The notes beneath the pieces are model-generated. The model made no database searches and had not been told where the DNA came from. It saw only the letters and a program-made list of their open reading frames with translations. 64,000 nt of DNA. Source: Dromiciops gliroides. Its lineage: Eukaryota; Chordata; Mammalia; Microbiotheria; Microbiotheriidae. The stretch covers positions 269,466,441 to 269,530,440 of the forward strand of contig NC_057862.1 in assembly GCF_019393635.1 (NCBI RefSeq), written 5' to 3'. Positions within the stretch are counted from its first letter, which is position 1. Each line of letters opens with the position of its first letter. Shown here in pieces: positions 25,666-36,732 of this stretch. Position numbers and translations under genes: made by a program.

Positions 25666-25743
25666 TTTCTTCACAATAGCCCAGCAAAGTACCATCATCA
25701 TCATCTTACTTTACTCTTACCTGTGCTTCAAATTTCCCCCCAA

Positions 25744-25911
25744 GGGGCAGCTAGATGGTGCAGTGGTTAAAGTGCTGGCCCTGGATTCAGAAGTACCTGA
25801 GTTCAAATCCAGCCTCAGACACTTAACACTTACTAGCTGTGTGACCCTGGACAAGTCACTTAACCCCCATTGCCCCGCAACCCCCCCCCCAAAACCCAAA
25901 AAACAAAACAA
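25744..25911 (+). mobile_element. CORE-SINE, C-rich tail junction
   Basis: Forward copy with intact head and CORE, then 'CCCCCATTGCCCC' and a mixed C/A tail. Flanks share AAATTTCCCCC-like sequence, a plausible duplication. Confidence 0.9.
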
Positions 25912-26340
25912 AAAAAATTTTCCCCCAGTTCCTATTGCTGTGTTTCCTTCCATCCTATCTGCACCCCATGATATTTATTCTATTTTCTATCTTCTTTTAC
26001 CTGTTCCATCCTCAAAAGTGTTTTGCTTCTGACTGCCCCTCACTCAATCTACCCTCCCTTCATTCACCCCTCCCCCCTTATCCCTTTCCCCTCCCACTTC
26101 CCTGCAGGGCAAGATATATTACTATACCTACTTGAGTGTGTATGTTATTCCCTCTTTGAGACAATTCTGATGAGAGTAAGGCTCATTCACGCCCCCACTC
26201 CTCCCCCATCTTCCCCTCCACTCTATTAGCTTTTTCTTGCTTCTTTTATGTGAGAGACTTTACCCCATTTGATCTTTCCCTTTCCCTTTCTCCCAGTGCA
26301 ATTCTCCTACCCCTTAATTTTATTTTAAAGATGTCATCAT

Positions 26341-26485
26341 GGAGCAGCTAGGTAACACAGTAGACAAAGCACCTGCCCTTTACCCAGGAGGACCCAAGCC
26401 CAAATCTGGCCTCAGACACAAGCCACTCACCAGCTGCTCAACCTTAGGCATGCCTTCCACCCTGACACTCCCACAAAAAAAAAAT
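26341..26485 (+). mobile_element. diverged CORE-SINE
   Basis: Forward copy with many changes (GGAGCAGCTAGGTAACAC, CACCAGCTGCTCAACC) and an A-rich tail, evidently older than the other SINEs. Confidence 0.75.
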
Positions 26486-27265
26486 AAATGCTTTACAGAT
26501 ATCATCCCTTCATAATCAATTCCCATATGTGCTCCCTGTCTAAATTTATTTCTTCCAGCTGCCCTAATACTGAGAAAGTTCTTATGAGTTAGAAGTATCA
26601 TATTACCATGTAGGAATGTAAACAGTTTAACCTTTTAACCTCCCCCATGATTTCTTTTTCCTGTTTATCTTTTTATACTTCTCTAGGGTCTTGTATTTGA
26701 AAGTCAAATTTTCTATTCAGTTCAGGTCTTTTCTTCATGAATGTCTGAAAGTCCTATTTTTTCACTGAAGTCCCATTTTTCCTCCTGAAAGATTATAATC
26801 AGTTTTGTTGGGTAGGTGATTTTTTTTTGTTGTAATCCCAATTCCTTTGCCTTCCAGAATATCATATTCCATGCCCTCTGATCTTTTAATGTAGAAGCTG
26901 CTAGATCTTGAGTTATCCTGACTGTGGCTCCACAATACTGGAATTGTTTCTTTCTGGCTTCTTACAATATTTTCTCCTTGACCTGAGAGTTCTGGAATTT
27001 TACTATACTATTCCTGGAAGTTTTCATTTTGGGATCTCTTTCAGGAGGTGATTAATGGATTCTTTCAATTTCTATTTTATCTTCTGCTTCTAAAATATCA
27101 GGGCAATCTTCCTTGATAATCTCTTAGAAGATGATATCTAAGATCTTTTTTTTTTTTTTGATCATGGTTTTCAGGTAGTCCAATAATTTTCAAGTTATCT
27201 CTCCTGGATCTATTTTCCAGGTCAGATGTTTTTCCAAGGAGATATTTCACATTGCCCTGTATTTT

Positions 27266-27415
27266 TTTTTTTTTTTTTAGTGAGGCAATTGGGGTTAAGT
27301 GACTTGCCCAGGGTCACACAGCTAGTAAGTGTTAAGTGTCTGAGGCCGGATTTGAACTCAGGTACTCCTGACTCCAGGGCCAGTGCTCTATCCACTGTGC
27401 CACCTAGCTGCCCCC
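27266..27415 (-). mobile_element. CORE-SINE in L1 ORF1
   Basis: Reverse copy, 'TTAGTGAGGCAATTGGGG' tail class. Perfect 13-bp duplication TGCCCTGTATTTT at 27253-27265 and 27416-27428. Confidence 0.95.
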
Positions 27416-27520
27416 TGCCCTGTATTTTAAAAAAAAATTCATTTGGATTTGCTTTATTGTGTCTTAATTTCTCATAAAGTCATTGGCTTCCACTTGTTCA
27501 TTCTTAAGCAATTATTTTCT

Positions 27521-27847
27521 TTAGAGAGCTTTTCCATTTGGCTTTTCAGGGTGTTGACATTTTTTTTCATGACTTTCCTGCATCAATCTCATTTCCCTTT
27601 CCATTTTTTCCTCTACCTCTCTTACTTTATCTTCAAAGTCCTTTTTGAGTAGTTCTATGGCCTGAGACCAATTCGTATTTGTCTTGGTAGCTTTGGATGT
27701 AGGAACTTTGGCTTTGTTATCTACTTCTGAGGGTGTATTTTGATTTTCCTTTTCACCAAAGAAACTTTCTATGGTCCACATCCTTTTCTGTCTGGTCATT
27801 TTGCTAGCATATATCTTCACTTTTACCTCCTTTTTAAAGTGGGGCAC
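27521..27847 (-). pseudogene. LINE-1 ORF1 N-terminal fragment
   Basis: An open stretch of 108 codons on the minus strand whose middle, 'TRQKRMWTIESFFGEKE', parallels the N-terminus of ORF1 at 10855 ('SKKQKRALSIESF'). The charged, Glu/Lys-rich end (REVEEKMEREM) is the start of the coiled coil. The real start is probably the internal Met near residue 17; the upstream part belongs to the 5' UTR. Frameshifts follow. It encodes no full protein. Confidence 0.75.
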
Positions 27848-28767
27848 TGCTTCCAGGGTGCACTGTCCTGAGCTTCAGGGGGTCCCAGGTGTTATGATTT
27901 AAGGAGAGGCAGCTTCTGCACTTGCCTGGCCTGTGCTCCGGTCTGTAAATAGCCCCAGGTTTGCTTGCTCTTTAACCTGGACACAGAATTCTGTCTCATT
28001 ATGGTTGCTAGCTTCAGGGGTGTCTGTGCCTCTCCCCATCCTGGGGCATTGCCACTCAAGAGTGATTCCTGATTCCCAGTGAGGGCAAAACAACCAAGTT
28101 TGGTCTCAGAATCAGCAGAGACCCCTGTAATCTCCCCCTGGCCAGTTGCTCAGCCCTCTCACTAGACTGTGAGCTTAATTCTAGAAGAAGCCACTGCTGA
28201 AGCCAATTCAGAGGCTCCAGGGGTCTCTTTCTCTGGTGTTGCTTGCCTGGTGCTGGATCTGTGTCCATGGACCTGTGTGGCTGGGCTCTACTCCTACCCT
28301 GGTTCAACAGCCTTTTTCTTCCAACCTTTTAAACTATCTTTGGGCTGGAATGGTTTTACATCATCCTTTTGTGGGTTCTTCTGCTCCAGGAATTGTCTTA
28401 GGGCATTATTTGGAGATTTTTTTGTGATTATGTGAGAATAAGCTACCTGAAAGTATTAACAAACATTCATGTCTTCCATGTCTTTGGGGGAAATCTTGTA
28501 AGAATGTGAGGAGATACTAGAGAAAGTATTGGCTTGATTAGGTAAACCTGATCATAAGCTGTGAAAAGATGAATCTCAATATTGCTTTGTCTGTTAAATA
28601 AATGGATCACATAAGTGCTCCTGAATTGTCCACATTTGGAGAATCTTCAAGACCAAAGGGTTTCTCTCAGATTTGGCATTAATAATAAAAATTTGTTAAG
28701 AACTGCACTGCTGTTGCTAATCCACTAAACAATCTCACATGGAGAATGGAAAGGGTAGAAAAAGGAA

Positions 28768-29005
28768 TAATAATTTGTTACAAAGTTTCTATGCTTGGTA
28801 TTATACTAAGCACTTTACAAATATTATCTCATTCACTCCTCGACAATCATTTTGGGTAGGTGCTATTATTATCCCCATTTTAAAATCGAGAAAACTGAGG
28901 TAGATAAAGGCTAAGTTACTTGCCCATGGTCACACTGCTAGTAAGTATCTGAGGTAGTATTTGAGCTCAGGTCTTTTTGATTCCTGGTCCAACAGTCTAC
29001 CAGAA
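28768..29005 (-). mobile_element. MIR-type CORE-SINE
   Basis: Reverse-orientation MIR with 'CACTTTACAAATATTATCTC', 'GGTGCTATTATTATCCCC', 'ACTTGCCCATGGTCACAC' and a tRNA-like head near 28960-29005. Confidence 0.8.
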
Positions 29006-29967
29006 GAATAAGAAATGCCAAATTTCTCTGAAATTCACACAACCATTTGTGGATCAATTGATGGACAAATATAAATGACCTCTCAGAAACTCAAGTCAAC
29101 TGCCTCATACATCCATTAATGTTGGCCTATTTAGATCCAAGCATGATTTTAGCCCTGGACATAGTTCCCAGCTGAAGGACTGGGGAACTGTCCTATACTA
29201 AGAGAGGAATGGTCATGAGAAGCCTATTGTATTTGCCAGTACAAGTCAACAGACAATTAGATTTATGTCCCATTTACAAGCAGTAGTATTTGGTTTGAAG
29301 TGACTAACCACAATCCACTGACATATTTTGATTAGGGACAAGTAGAATGTTCTATGCCAGAGACGTTCTTTGGCAGCACCAACCACTAATAAACTAAGGA
29401 ATATGGCTGCCACATAACACTGAAACTTTGGTGATACTGAAATATGAAAGCTTTATGTGATAGACAGGGAGTAGACTACAATCAAGTGGAAGCATAGCTG
29501 AGAGTTTGGGGCTTCCACCAGACATACCAACAACATATGTGAACCTTGTTTCACTGACTCAAGGTCCTTTACCTTGGAATCTGTAGCAAGAACTGGTAGC
29601 TAATGAAAAACTGAAGAGAATATGACCACTCAAGAAATAGGGAAGTTATAGTGAAAGGCTCAAGTTCTAGTCATTTGAAGGCACCTAATTATTAAGATGA
29701 TGGTAGGAGTTGAATTTGTACAATGAATGTATGTGCCAGACAGTGACAGATGCCATACAAGGAAGAAATTGGTGCTATCTGAGAAAGCATTGCAGGAAAA
29801 TTTTGGATTTATGGGTCAAGTAAAAAACAGATTTTACTGTTAAAGATGTCACCAAAAAGCATGAAACTGGTTCTGATATGTGCTTAATAAAAGCACTCCC
29901 AATTTATGCCATATATTTGGAGGATAAAGCACTAGCAAAACTCTGGAAATTATATGCTTTGACTTTT

Positions 29968-30110
29968 TTTTTTTTGTGGGGCAATTGGGGTTAAGTGACT
30001 TTCCCAGGGTCACACAGCTAGTAAGTGTCAAGTGTCTGAGGCCAGATTTGAACTCAGGTCCTCCTGAATTCAGGGCCAGTGCTCTATCCACTGCACCACC
30101 TAGCTGCCTC
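29968..30110 (-). mobile_element. CORE-SINE, first of a pair
   Basis: Reverse copy, 'GTGGGGCAATTGGGG' tail class. It and the next SINE lie together between TGCTTTGACTTTT (about 29955) and TGCATTGACTTTTT (about 30267), which look like one shared duplication. Confidence 0.92.
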
Positions 30111-30133
30111 TGAAATTAAGACTAATTTTTTTA

Positions 30134-30267
30134 GGTGGGTCAATGGGGGCTTAAGTGACTTGCCCAAGGTCGCACAGCTAGTATTAAGTGTCTGAGGTGG
30201 AATTTGAACTTAGGTCCTCCTGAATCCAGGGCCAGTGCTTTATCCACTGTGCCACCTAGCTGCCCCT
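30134..30267 (-). mobile_element. CORE-SINE, second of a pair
   Basis: Reverse copy separated from the previous one by a 24-bp linker. It has a short deletion in the CORE ('GCTAGTATTAAGTG'). Confidence 0.92.
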
Positions 30268-30484
30268 GCATTGACTTTTTATCTCTAGGAGATAGGAAGA
30301 ACATAAATTATATCTTAATGGTGACTGATCATTTCACTAGGCATATGATAGTATAATCAACAAGGAATATAAAAGAATTCATGGTTGCTAAAGTGTTTTC
30401 TCAGTGTATGAATTTTTTCATGATCTATCCTGACTGAAGCTTGGCACAACCTGTGACCAGACTAACACTTTGCCTACTTCGCAA

Positions 30485-32475
30485 TTTTACCCAGGGTCAT
30501 TTTTGACCTGTACATAAAACAACTTAACTATATACTTTTGTCCTTTTGATTAAAAGCCTTCCCTATTAATAAATGCTACCTAATAAATACTAAGTTGCCC
30601 CGAGTTTCAGTCCCCAAAGCAGACAAGAATTTTTCCTCTTCAATAGAGATTTGTTCATATTTTAATCAAGAGATAAGGAGTCTTCTTTGAAACACCGACT
30701 TGCAAGCTCAAAGCTAAAACTTATAAGATTATGTTAATGTTTGAATAGTTCCCAGACATATTCTCTTACTAGATTGCTGACAGGCTTTGCAGCTGTGGAG
30801 AGATCTATTTGGTAGGAAGAGAACAAAGTGGCAGCTGGAAAACTATTGAAGAAAAGCAAAATCCTATGCTATTTGAAGATCACACCTATCTTGGCTTAAT
30901 GACCTCAAGAACCATCTACAGATTGAGAGAGGGGTTCTTATTCTTCATCCTTCATTTTCGTGTAGGATTAATGACATCATGGGGTGATATTCTGATTTTG
31001 TGTGAATTGGATTTAAGTGAGGCAGAGTTGGACAAAGTTGTCAGTCTCCCTTTCTCTTCCAGAGTCATTAAAATCTGGTGGCAAGACAAATGTCAAGACA
31101 ACTGGTGATGGCCTAAGACATAGTGGATGACCTTGGTGTCTTTGTTGTCTGACGAAGCTCTAAGCAAGCACTCCACTTTAGCTGCCTTCATAGCCACTGG
31201 AACTGAGGGAAGTTTTCACATGCTTGGGGTGTACATCCCCCTAACTCATTGATTGATTTGAGACCTGTCAATTGCCCTTAACCTGGTTTAGCTTGTATGC
31301 TGGGACAGTTTTATTGGGGTGTGGCTGCTGTACATGCTACAGCTTCTTGGAACCACACGTGAGAGTTGGTAGACTCACAGGTGGACACCAAAGGTGAATG
31401 AGCATCCCTAAAAAGGGCTTGGCAAGCCCTCACACCAGAGGCACTAGTCCTCCTTGAATACCCCATACACCCCCAGGAGTGTTAGCATTGCACTTTATTG
31501 CCTTTATTACATAGTTAAAAGAGAAGTAGAAAGACAGGTTTTGCTGAAAGACAGTGTGGTTCCTTTTTTTTTTGAGGGGGAGAGCTTAACAATTTCTCAG
31601 ATCCCTGCCAAGGGTGACCATGTGCTTCAGCAGCCCAAGAATGACTAAAATCAACCTGCACAGTAGAAGAACTGTGAGAACCAGAAAGGAACAAGTAGCA
31701 GAGAAGCATTTTTTACCAAGGAGGTGATATGTGATGCAGACTGTTTCCTAAAGAAATAAAGGATACCAAGGCCTAAGTTTCCCTGGGCCTATGAAATTTC
31801 CCATTCATACATCTTACAGCTAGGTTTCTGTACATATGTATCCACTTTGTCTCCATGAACACCACATTCAGTGGTTGGAAAGGGTGCCTCAAATTTATGG
31901 GTAGACCGTGATGTTTAAATTATTCTTGCTTTTGCCTTTAACTGAATAAATATTATGATTTCCCCCTCACTTTTATGTATCATTTAGAAAATGCTTAATG
32001 TATCAGAGCTAAGTTTGCCTTTGTAACTTATTTTGTATAAATAGGAGGCATACTGATAGGGGGTGAGGAGCTAGAGTGTCTAGTAATAGTAGTAGGAATA
32101 TATCCCCTCACATCATGGTTAATCACTGTACCCCGAGAATTTGTGTATTAATGCAGAGACTTTGTCTCTGGGAACACCACTCTGGCCTGTTCAAGATGGG
32201 ATGAATGAGCAAGCTAGTCTTAGCCTGGTAAGAGAGAGAACTTCAAATGAGTTTGGGGTCATTGCTATGTTGGGCTATATGTATAACCCAAGTGACACCA
32301 GGAAAGGAAAAGCCCTAGAAATATTTCAAAGTTGATATTCATGTCTTTTTAGTCTAGTAAACCATAATAAATATTTTAAGAGAGTAAGAAATGTTAATGT
32401 TGCATGTTTAATAAATTATTTTGTGATTGTTATATCAACTAATAATCATGCATGTTTATCTCTGAATTTTGAATA
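30485..32475. other. possible RTE-SINE/LINE tail, otherwise unassigned
   Basis: 30995-31530 has a GC and phrase structure ('GTCAAGACAACTGGTGATGG', 'TGCTACAGCTTCTTGGAACC', 'AAGGGCTTGGCAAGCCCTCAC') that I associate with an abundant marsupial RTE-derived repeat, from memory and with low confidence. Open frames at 30809-31108 and 31454-31648 carry no known domain. The remainder shows nothing recognisable. Confidence 0.3.
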
Positions 32476-32479
32476 AATA

Positions 32480-32615
32480 ACATGTAGAGGCAGCATAATA
32501 TAGAATATAAAACAAAGAATCAAGAAATGAGATCTAGCTCTAATTCTGTACAAATAAGCTATATAATATTTGGTAAGTTACTTCATCTCTCTGACACTCA
32601 TTTTCCTCATCTTAC
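32480..32615 (+). mobile_element. MIR-like SINE, diverged
   Basis: 'GAGGCAGCATAATATAG' head, 'AAATGAGATCTAGCTC', then 'GGTAAGTTACTTCATCTCTCTGACACTCA' split across 32573-32601: the CORE and following block of a MIR-like element. Confidence 0.6.
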
Positions 32616-32630
32616 CAAGTATAGACTTCT

Positions 32631-32793
32631 TTTTTTGTGTGTGTGTTTTTGTTTTTAGTGAGGCAGTTGGGGTTAAGTGACTTGCCCAGGGTCACACAGC
32701 TAGTAAGTGTTAAGTGTCTGAGGCCAGATTTGAACCCAGGTACTCCTGACTCCAGGGCTGGTGCTCTATCCACTGCGCCACCCAGCTGCCCCC
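32631..32793 (-). mobile_element. CORE-SINE
   Basis: Reverse copy of the 'TTAGTGAGGCAGTTGGGG' tail class with GT/T-rich tail. Duplication AAGTATAGACTTCT (32617-32630) and AAGTATAGAATTCT (32794-32807). Confidence 0.95.
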
Positions 32794-32854
32794 AAGTATA
32801 GAATTCTATAAGTATGATTTTAGTCTTTTAATTCCTTCTTCTGGTGCTTCATCA

Positions 32855-33540
32855 TGGAGGAAATTCTCTATCCTCTTTTGTTCCCTTCCCTGTTCCTTCC
32901 CTGAGGCAGTAAACCATCAGATGTGGGTTATACATGTGCAATTATGTAAAACATCACCATATTAATTATTTTGTATAAGATGACTCAAATAAAAGAAAAA
33001 AATGAAAGTGAAAAATAACATTCTTCAGTCTATATTCAATCAATATCAGTTCTCTCTTTGGAGGTGAATAATATACTTCATCATTAGTCCTTTGGGATTG
33101 TCTTGGATCATTTTATTGCCAAGAATAGTTAAGTCATTCACAGCTCTTCATCAAACAATTTTGCTCTCTCTGTGCACAATGTTCTCTTAGTTCTGCTCAC
33201 TTCACTATACATCAGTTCATATAAGTCTTTCCAGGCCTTTCTGAAATCATCCTGTTTGTCACTTCTTTTAGCACAATAATATTCCATCAAATTCATATAC
33301 CACAGTTTGTTTAGCTTCCAGTTCTTAGCTACCACAAACAGAGCTGCAATGAATATTTTTTACAACTAAATCTTTTTCTCTTTTTGGGGGTTGTCTTTGG
33401 GATATAAACCAAGCAGTGGTATTGCTGAATGAAAGGGTATGCACAGTTCTATAGCCCTTTGATTATAATTCCAAATCACTCTCCAGAATGGTTGAATCTT
33501 TTCACAACTCCACCAACAGTGGATTTGTGTCCCATAAACA
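32855..33540 (-). mobile_element. LINE-1 3' end (3' UTR and ORF2 C-terminus)
   Basis: Minus strand. Shows the complement of the 3' UTR, then the C-terminal ORF2 frame (33335-33138, containing 'KLWYMNLMEYYCAKRSDKQ') and further upstream 'HCWWSCEKIQPFWR' in 33578-33366, the end of the zinc knuckle. Two frames are separated by a frameshift. Ends near 33540. Confidence 0.88.
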
Positions 33541-35883
33541 TTTCCTCTTAATGGGTCAATGCCCTGGGATTTCCCCATGCAACTACTGTCATGGTCTCTC
33601 CCTAATCACAGTTGATTTGAGGATACCTTTACTGTAGCATTTCTTAGGCACCAAACTTACAAGTTATGGTTCTGTAAGAATATCTAGAATACCTTAACAT
33701 CTGAATAGAATCCTTCATCCTCTTGGATTCTGAGCTGGACATCCTCCAAGATGCTGGTAAATGATTTTGGTGAGTATGTGCAAATCAGTTTTGTGCCTTA
33801 TTTGATATTAATAATTAGAGGGCTGGCAAATAAAATTATCTCCATTGTTGTGTCTTTCAAGGAATTGAATAGGAAAATGGGCTGAATTGCAGTTGGGATA
33901 TTGTTCAATGCTTTTAGTGACCTCAAATTTCTCTCTGGTGCAAATGTTTTTCTTTTTCTTTATAATCTATGACTTAAGACTACAAGCTCTGGGATCACAT
34001 AGATCAAGTACAATCTTGATGTTAGCCCTCTGCTCCCAATCATTTTCTCCTTAGCTCTTTTTTTCTGGTTCCTGTATTTAAAAATTTAAAAACTTTAAAA
34101 ATTCTCAGAACAGAGCTTATATATAGATTTTGGGTAAAAGTTTAAGAACTCAAGATAATGCACTTTAGGTATGGGAGAGCCTCTTTTTCCACTCCACAAA
34201 AAATGCAGAAAACACATAAAGAAGTAGCCTATAAATAATTTATACTTTTCCTTTCCAGTGAGGCCTTCCTTTCCCCAGTGCAGCAGACTCATAGCACCAC
34301 CCTGTGGTTTGGATTCTGCTCAGAAGCGAAATGAATATGAAATTTCTGTGGAAATTCCCCTAATTCCTGTGAGTCCCATTTCACTCTAGACACCAGAACA
34401 GCATCTAGGCTTTTTATTCTTTTTTTTTTTAATTTCCTGGATTCTTGGGACAGACCTTGGGCTTCCTATCTCAGAAGAAAAAGGCATTTAGGACTGATAA
34501 ACAACTCCTTGCTGGAATCTCAAAATCATGTTAGTGGAGGGTAAAGACTCCACCTTTTGTTCTTTTATGATCTTCTAGCTTTGGGATACATATGTATGAT
34601 CCTCTTTTTTTCTCCAAAGGGCTGGAGAAAAAGAACTTTCCTCTTATAAGGCAGGATCTGAGAACTCTCAAATTTGGGCCTCCCTTGCTGGTGTCACCCA
34701 AGAATTTCCTTTTTCTCTTTAGACTATATTCTGGAATCATGAACTCTACTTTTCTATCTCCAGGAAGATGGAGCTCAGAAATAATCATCATTAAAACCAT
34801 GTGATTCTGCTCTTTATGACTGCTGTATATTTGAGAGCGTGTGTACTCCTGTCATTGTCTTCCCAAGGTTGGGACCAGGACTTAGGAACTAGATATCCTC
34901 TCAGCTTGCATGGGTGAAAACACATAAGACTTCCATGTATCCTCACCCCAATGGCAGCTATTAGTTCCTGGGAGGTAGTGTGGAAAACCATTAGATTGAC
35001 AGTGACTCTTAAGTCATCATTGGTTCTTCTCTAAGGATCTTGAAAACAAAGAGAAACTGTGTAATTCATCACATTTTGTACAGGCTCACACACAAAAGGG
35101 TGGCTCTACTCCATATTATTCTGATCCAACTAACTCATCACCACTCATTCTGTAGGAGACACCATGCAGTGTCTTTAGCCAACAGCAGAAGATAAAATTA
35201 CAAAGACCAAAACCTCACTTTCCCATAAACTCATTAAATAGCTTCATGGCTCCCTATCAATATTCTATATTAATAATAATTTTCTTCTGGTGATTTTGTA
35301 TGGTTTTAAGTCATGTAACACCATATTCTCTGAAGAATTAGAGTTGTGGGTCACCCAAAGTACAGATTTCTGGTAGAAGTGAGTAAATTATATTGTTTTA
35401 AACAAATGCACAGCGATTTTATCATTGTGGAAACTCTCCCACCAACAGACACTGCAAACTATCAATGACTTAATAAATAAATTCTAGGGAGTCGTTTAGG
35501 ATAGACAGAGGTATAGTCATTAGTTAAAAGTCATATGACTAGTAATTATACCTAGATCTTACTCACTCTAAGCCCAATATTCTATCCACTACTCCATTCT
35601 GCCTCTATATGCAGTATATTAGCAATGAAGTATTGTATTATCTGAGAAATCTAAGACTGGAAAACTAATTGGGATGGTCAAGGAATGAAAGTAAAGGAGG
35701 ATGGATGGACAACTCTATTTGTATAAAAAGTCAAGAGGTCTTGATGGAAGGTTTCAGTATTTTGGATTAGCTCCTGTGTTGGATTTGCAGGACATGAACA
35801 AGAATTACACAAGATGAGAAGATATGAAAAAGTATTTACAATCTTTACCAATGAAGAAAGTACTTATACTAATGATTTATTGT
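33541..35883. other. mostly non-repeat sequence, no gene recognised
   Basis: 2.3 kb free of young repeats except a MIR-like scrap near 35520-35620. Frames at 34095-34292, 34531-34800 and 34592-34804 have no domains and overlap on opposite strands. I see no promoter, splice or RNA-gene signature. Confidence 0.35.
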
Positions 35884-36055
35884 AGGTGTTAAACTCATAT
35901 AGAAATGGTGGGCTGCATATCGCCTTAGAAAACCACAAATTAACATTATCTATGTTGTATTGTATTTTTTTTTATTAAACATTTTCCAATTATGTTGTAA
36001 CCTGGTTTGGGCTCTACTCAGGAGTTTTATGGGCTAAGAGTTTGATGCTTCTGAT
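35884..36055. mobile_element. hAT-like MITE
   Basis: About 170 bp bounded by imperfect inverted ends: GGTGTTAAACTCAT at the left and ATGAG-type complement 'AAGAGTTTGATGCTTCT' at the right, matching the GGTGTCAAACTC style of hAT (Charlie/Tip100) termini. Internal landmark 'AAAACCACAAATTAACATTATC'. No coding capacity. Confidence 0.55.
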
Positions 36056-36112
36056 GTACAGCACCCTAACTTGTAAGTTTTTTTTTTTTTAAAGATCCCC
36101 CAGGTTCGTTAA

Positions 36113-36130
36113 GCCCCGTACAGGCCACCA
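36113..36130 (-). promoter_or_regulatory. primer-binding site, tRNA-Ile type
   Basis: On the minus strand TGGTGGCCTGTACGGGG begins 3-4 bases after the LTR end. It agrees with the complement of the tRNA-Ile 3' end (TGGTGGCCCGTACGGGG, from memory) with one difference. This class of primer is used by HERV-I-like gamma/epsilon-type ERVs. Confidence 0.75.
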
Positions 36131-36133
36131 ATC

Positions 36134-36732
36134 TGTAAGGACCAAATTTAATGTGGGATCTCTTCCACACTGCCCCCTCCCCAATCATTTCTCCTAGACT
36201 GATAAGAAATGAGATTAAAAATCCTCCTTTCAAATAAACACAAAATACAGGGTTTATTGATGTGGGAACAAATTTAGAAATAAGAACAAAGACAAGCAGG
36301 AAATACAACCTGTGAACTTACCCACTGGACTCAGCTGCTTTGCCTTTAACTCCCTCTACCCCCTGCGCATCCGTGTTTAACTTTCTCTCCTGCCACTGTG
36401 AACTCTCCTCTCTCTCTCTTCTTCTCATCTCCTCATCTCTGCTCTCCATGTCCCCTTCTCTACTTCCCCTCTATTCTCTACCCCAAGAATAAAAAAACCT
36501 TCTTTCACAGGAAACCCGGGCTGACCACCCACACACCCCAAGCTAATTTGCTGGCACCCCTAGGGGCGGCGTTCAAGGCCGGCTGGGGCATGGGGTTTCC
36601 TTGCATACCCTGGCTGGGCACTGGGGGTGGGCCCGAGCCGCCATGAACAGAGTGGAGGGAGCCTTGTGGGGTGTGCCAGAGGCTTTCTAATTTTAGCCAA
36701 GATGGGGTCCCCAAATCACAGTAATTCTTACA
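36134..36732 (-). mobile_element. LTR-D, 5' LTR of a tRNA-Ile-primed ERV
   Basis: 599 bp; on the minus strand starts TGTAAGAATTACTGTGATTT (right edge 36732) and ends GGTCCTTACA (left edge 36134). The complement of AATAAA is at 36253-36258. The GC-rich middle explains the overlapping open frames on both strands (36398-36860), which I do not call genes. The primer-binding site follows directly, so this is a 5' LTR; at most about 50 bp of internal sequence remains before the MITE, so the provirus body is gone. Confidence 0.8.

Larger units (their letters stand above)
25912..28440 (-). mobile_element. LINE-1 5' part: 5' UTR, ORF1 and inter-ORF region
   Basis: Read on the minus strand: a 5' UTR (about 28440-27850), ORF1 start (27847-27521), RRM and C-terminal ORF1 sequence (27230-26780, with stops), then the purine-rich inter-ORF region (26330-25925). 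ORF2 is missing, so the copy has lost its 3' half, the reverse of the usual 5' truncation. SINEs are inserted at 26341-26485 and 27266-27415. ORF1 belongs to a different L1 subfamily from the copy at 10270 and lacks its coil repeats. Confidence 0.8.
28490..30480 (+). mobile_element. Ty3/gypsy-type pol fossil (RT, RNase H, integrase)
   Basis: A heavily decayed LTR-retrotransposon pol, recognised by collinear short motifs on the plus strand. The end of RT is at about 28505-28690 (weak). RNase H: 'GHEKPIVFAS' at about 29211-29240, like the GH-RPIAFAS motif of gypsy RNase H, and 'TNHNPLTY' at 29303-29326, like TDNNPLTY. Integrase: 'MVTDHFTRH' at about 30318-30344, like VxTDHFTRYA in gypsy integrases. 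Each piece has stops and frameshifts. It is interrupted by a MIR (28768-29005) and two SINEs (29968-30267). No LTRs are recognised. The order and spacing support gypsy rather than a retrovirus, but confirmation needs a profile search. Confidence 0.6.
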
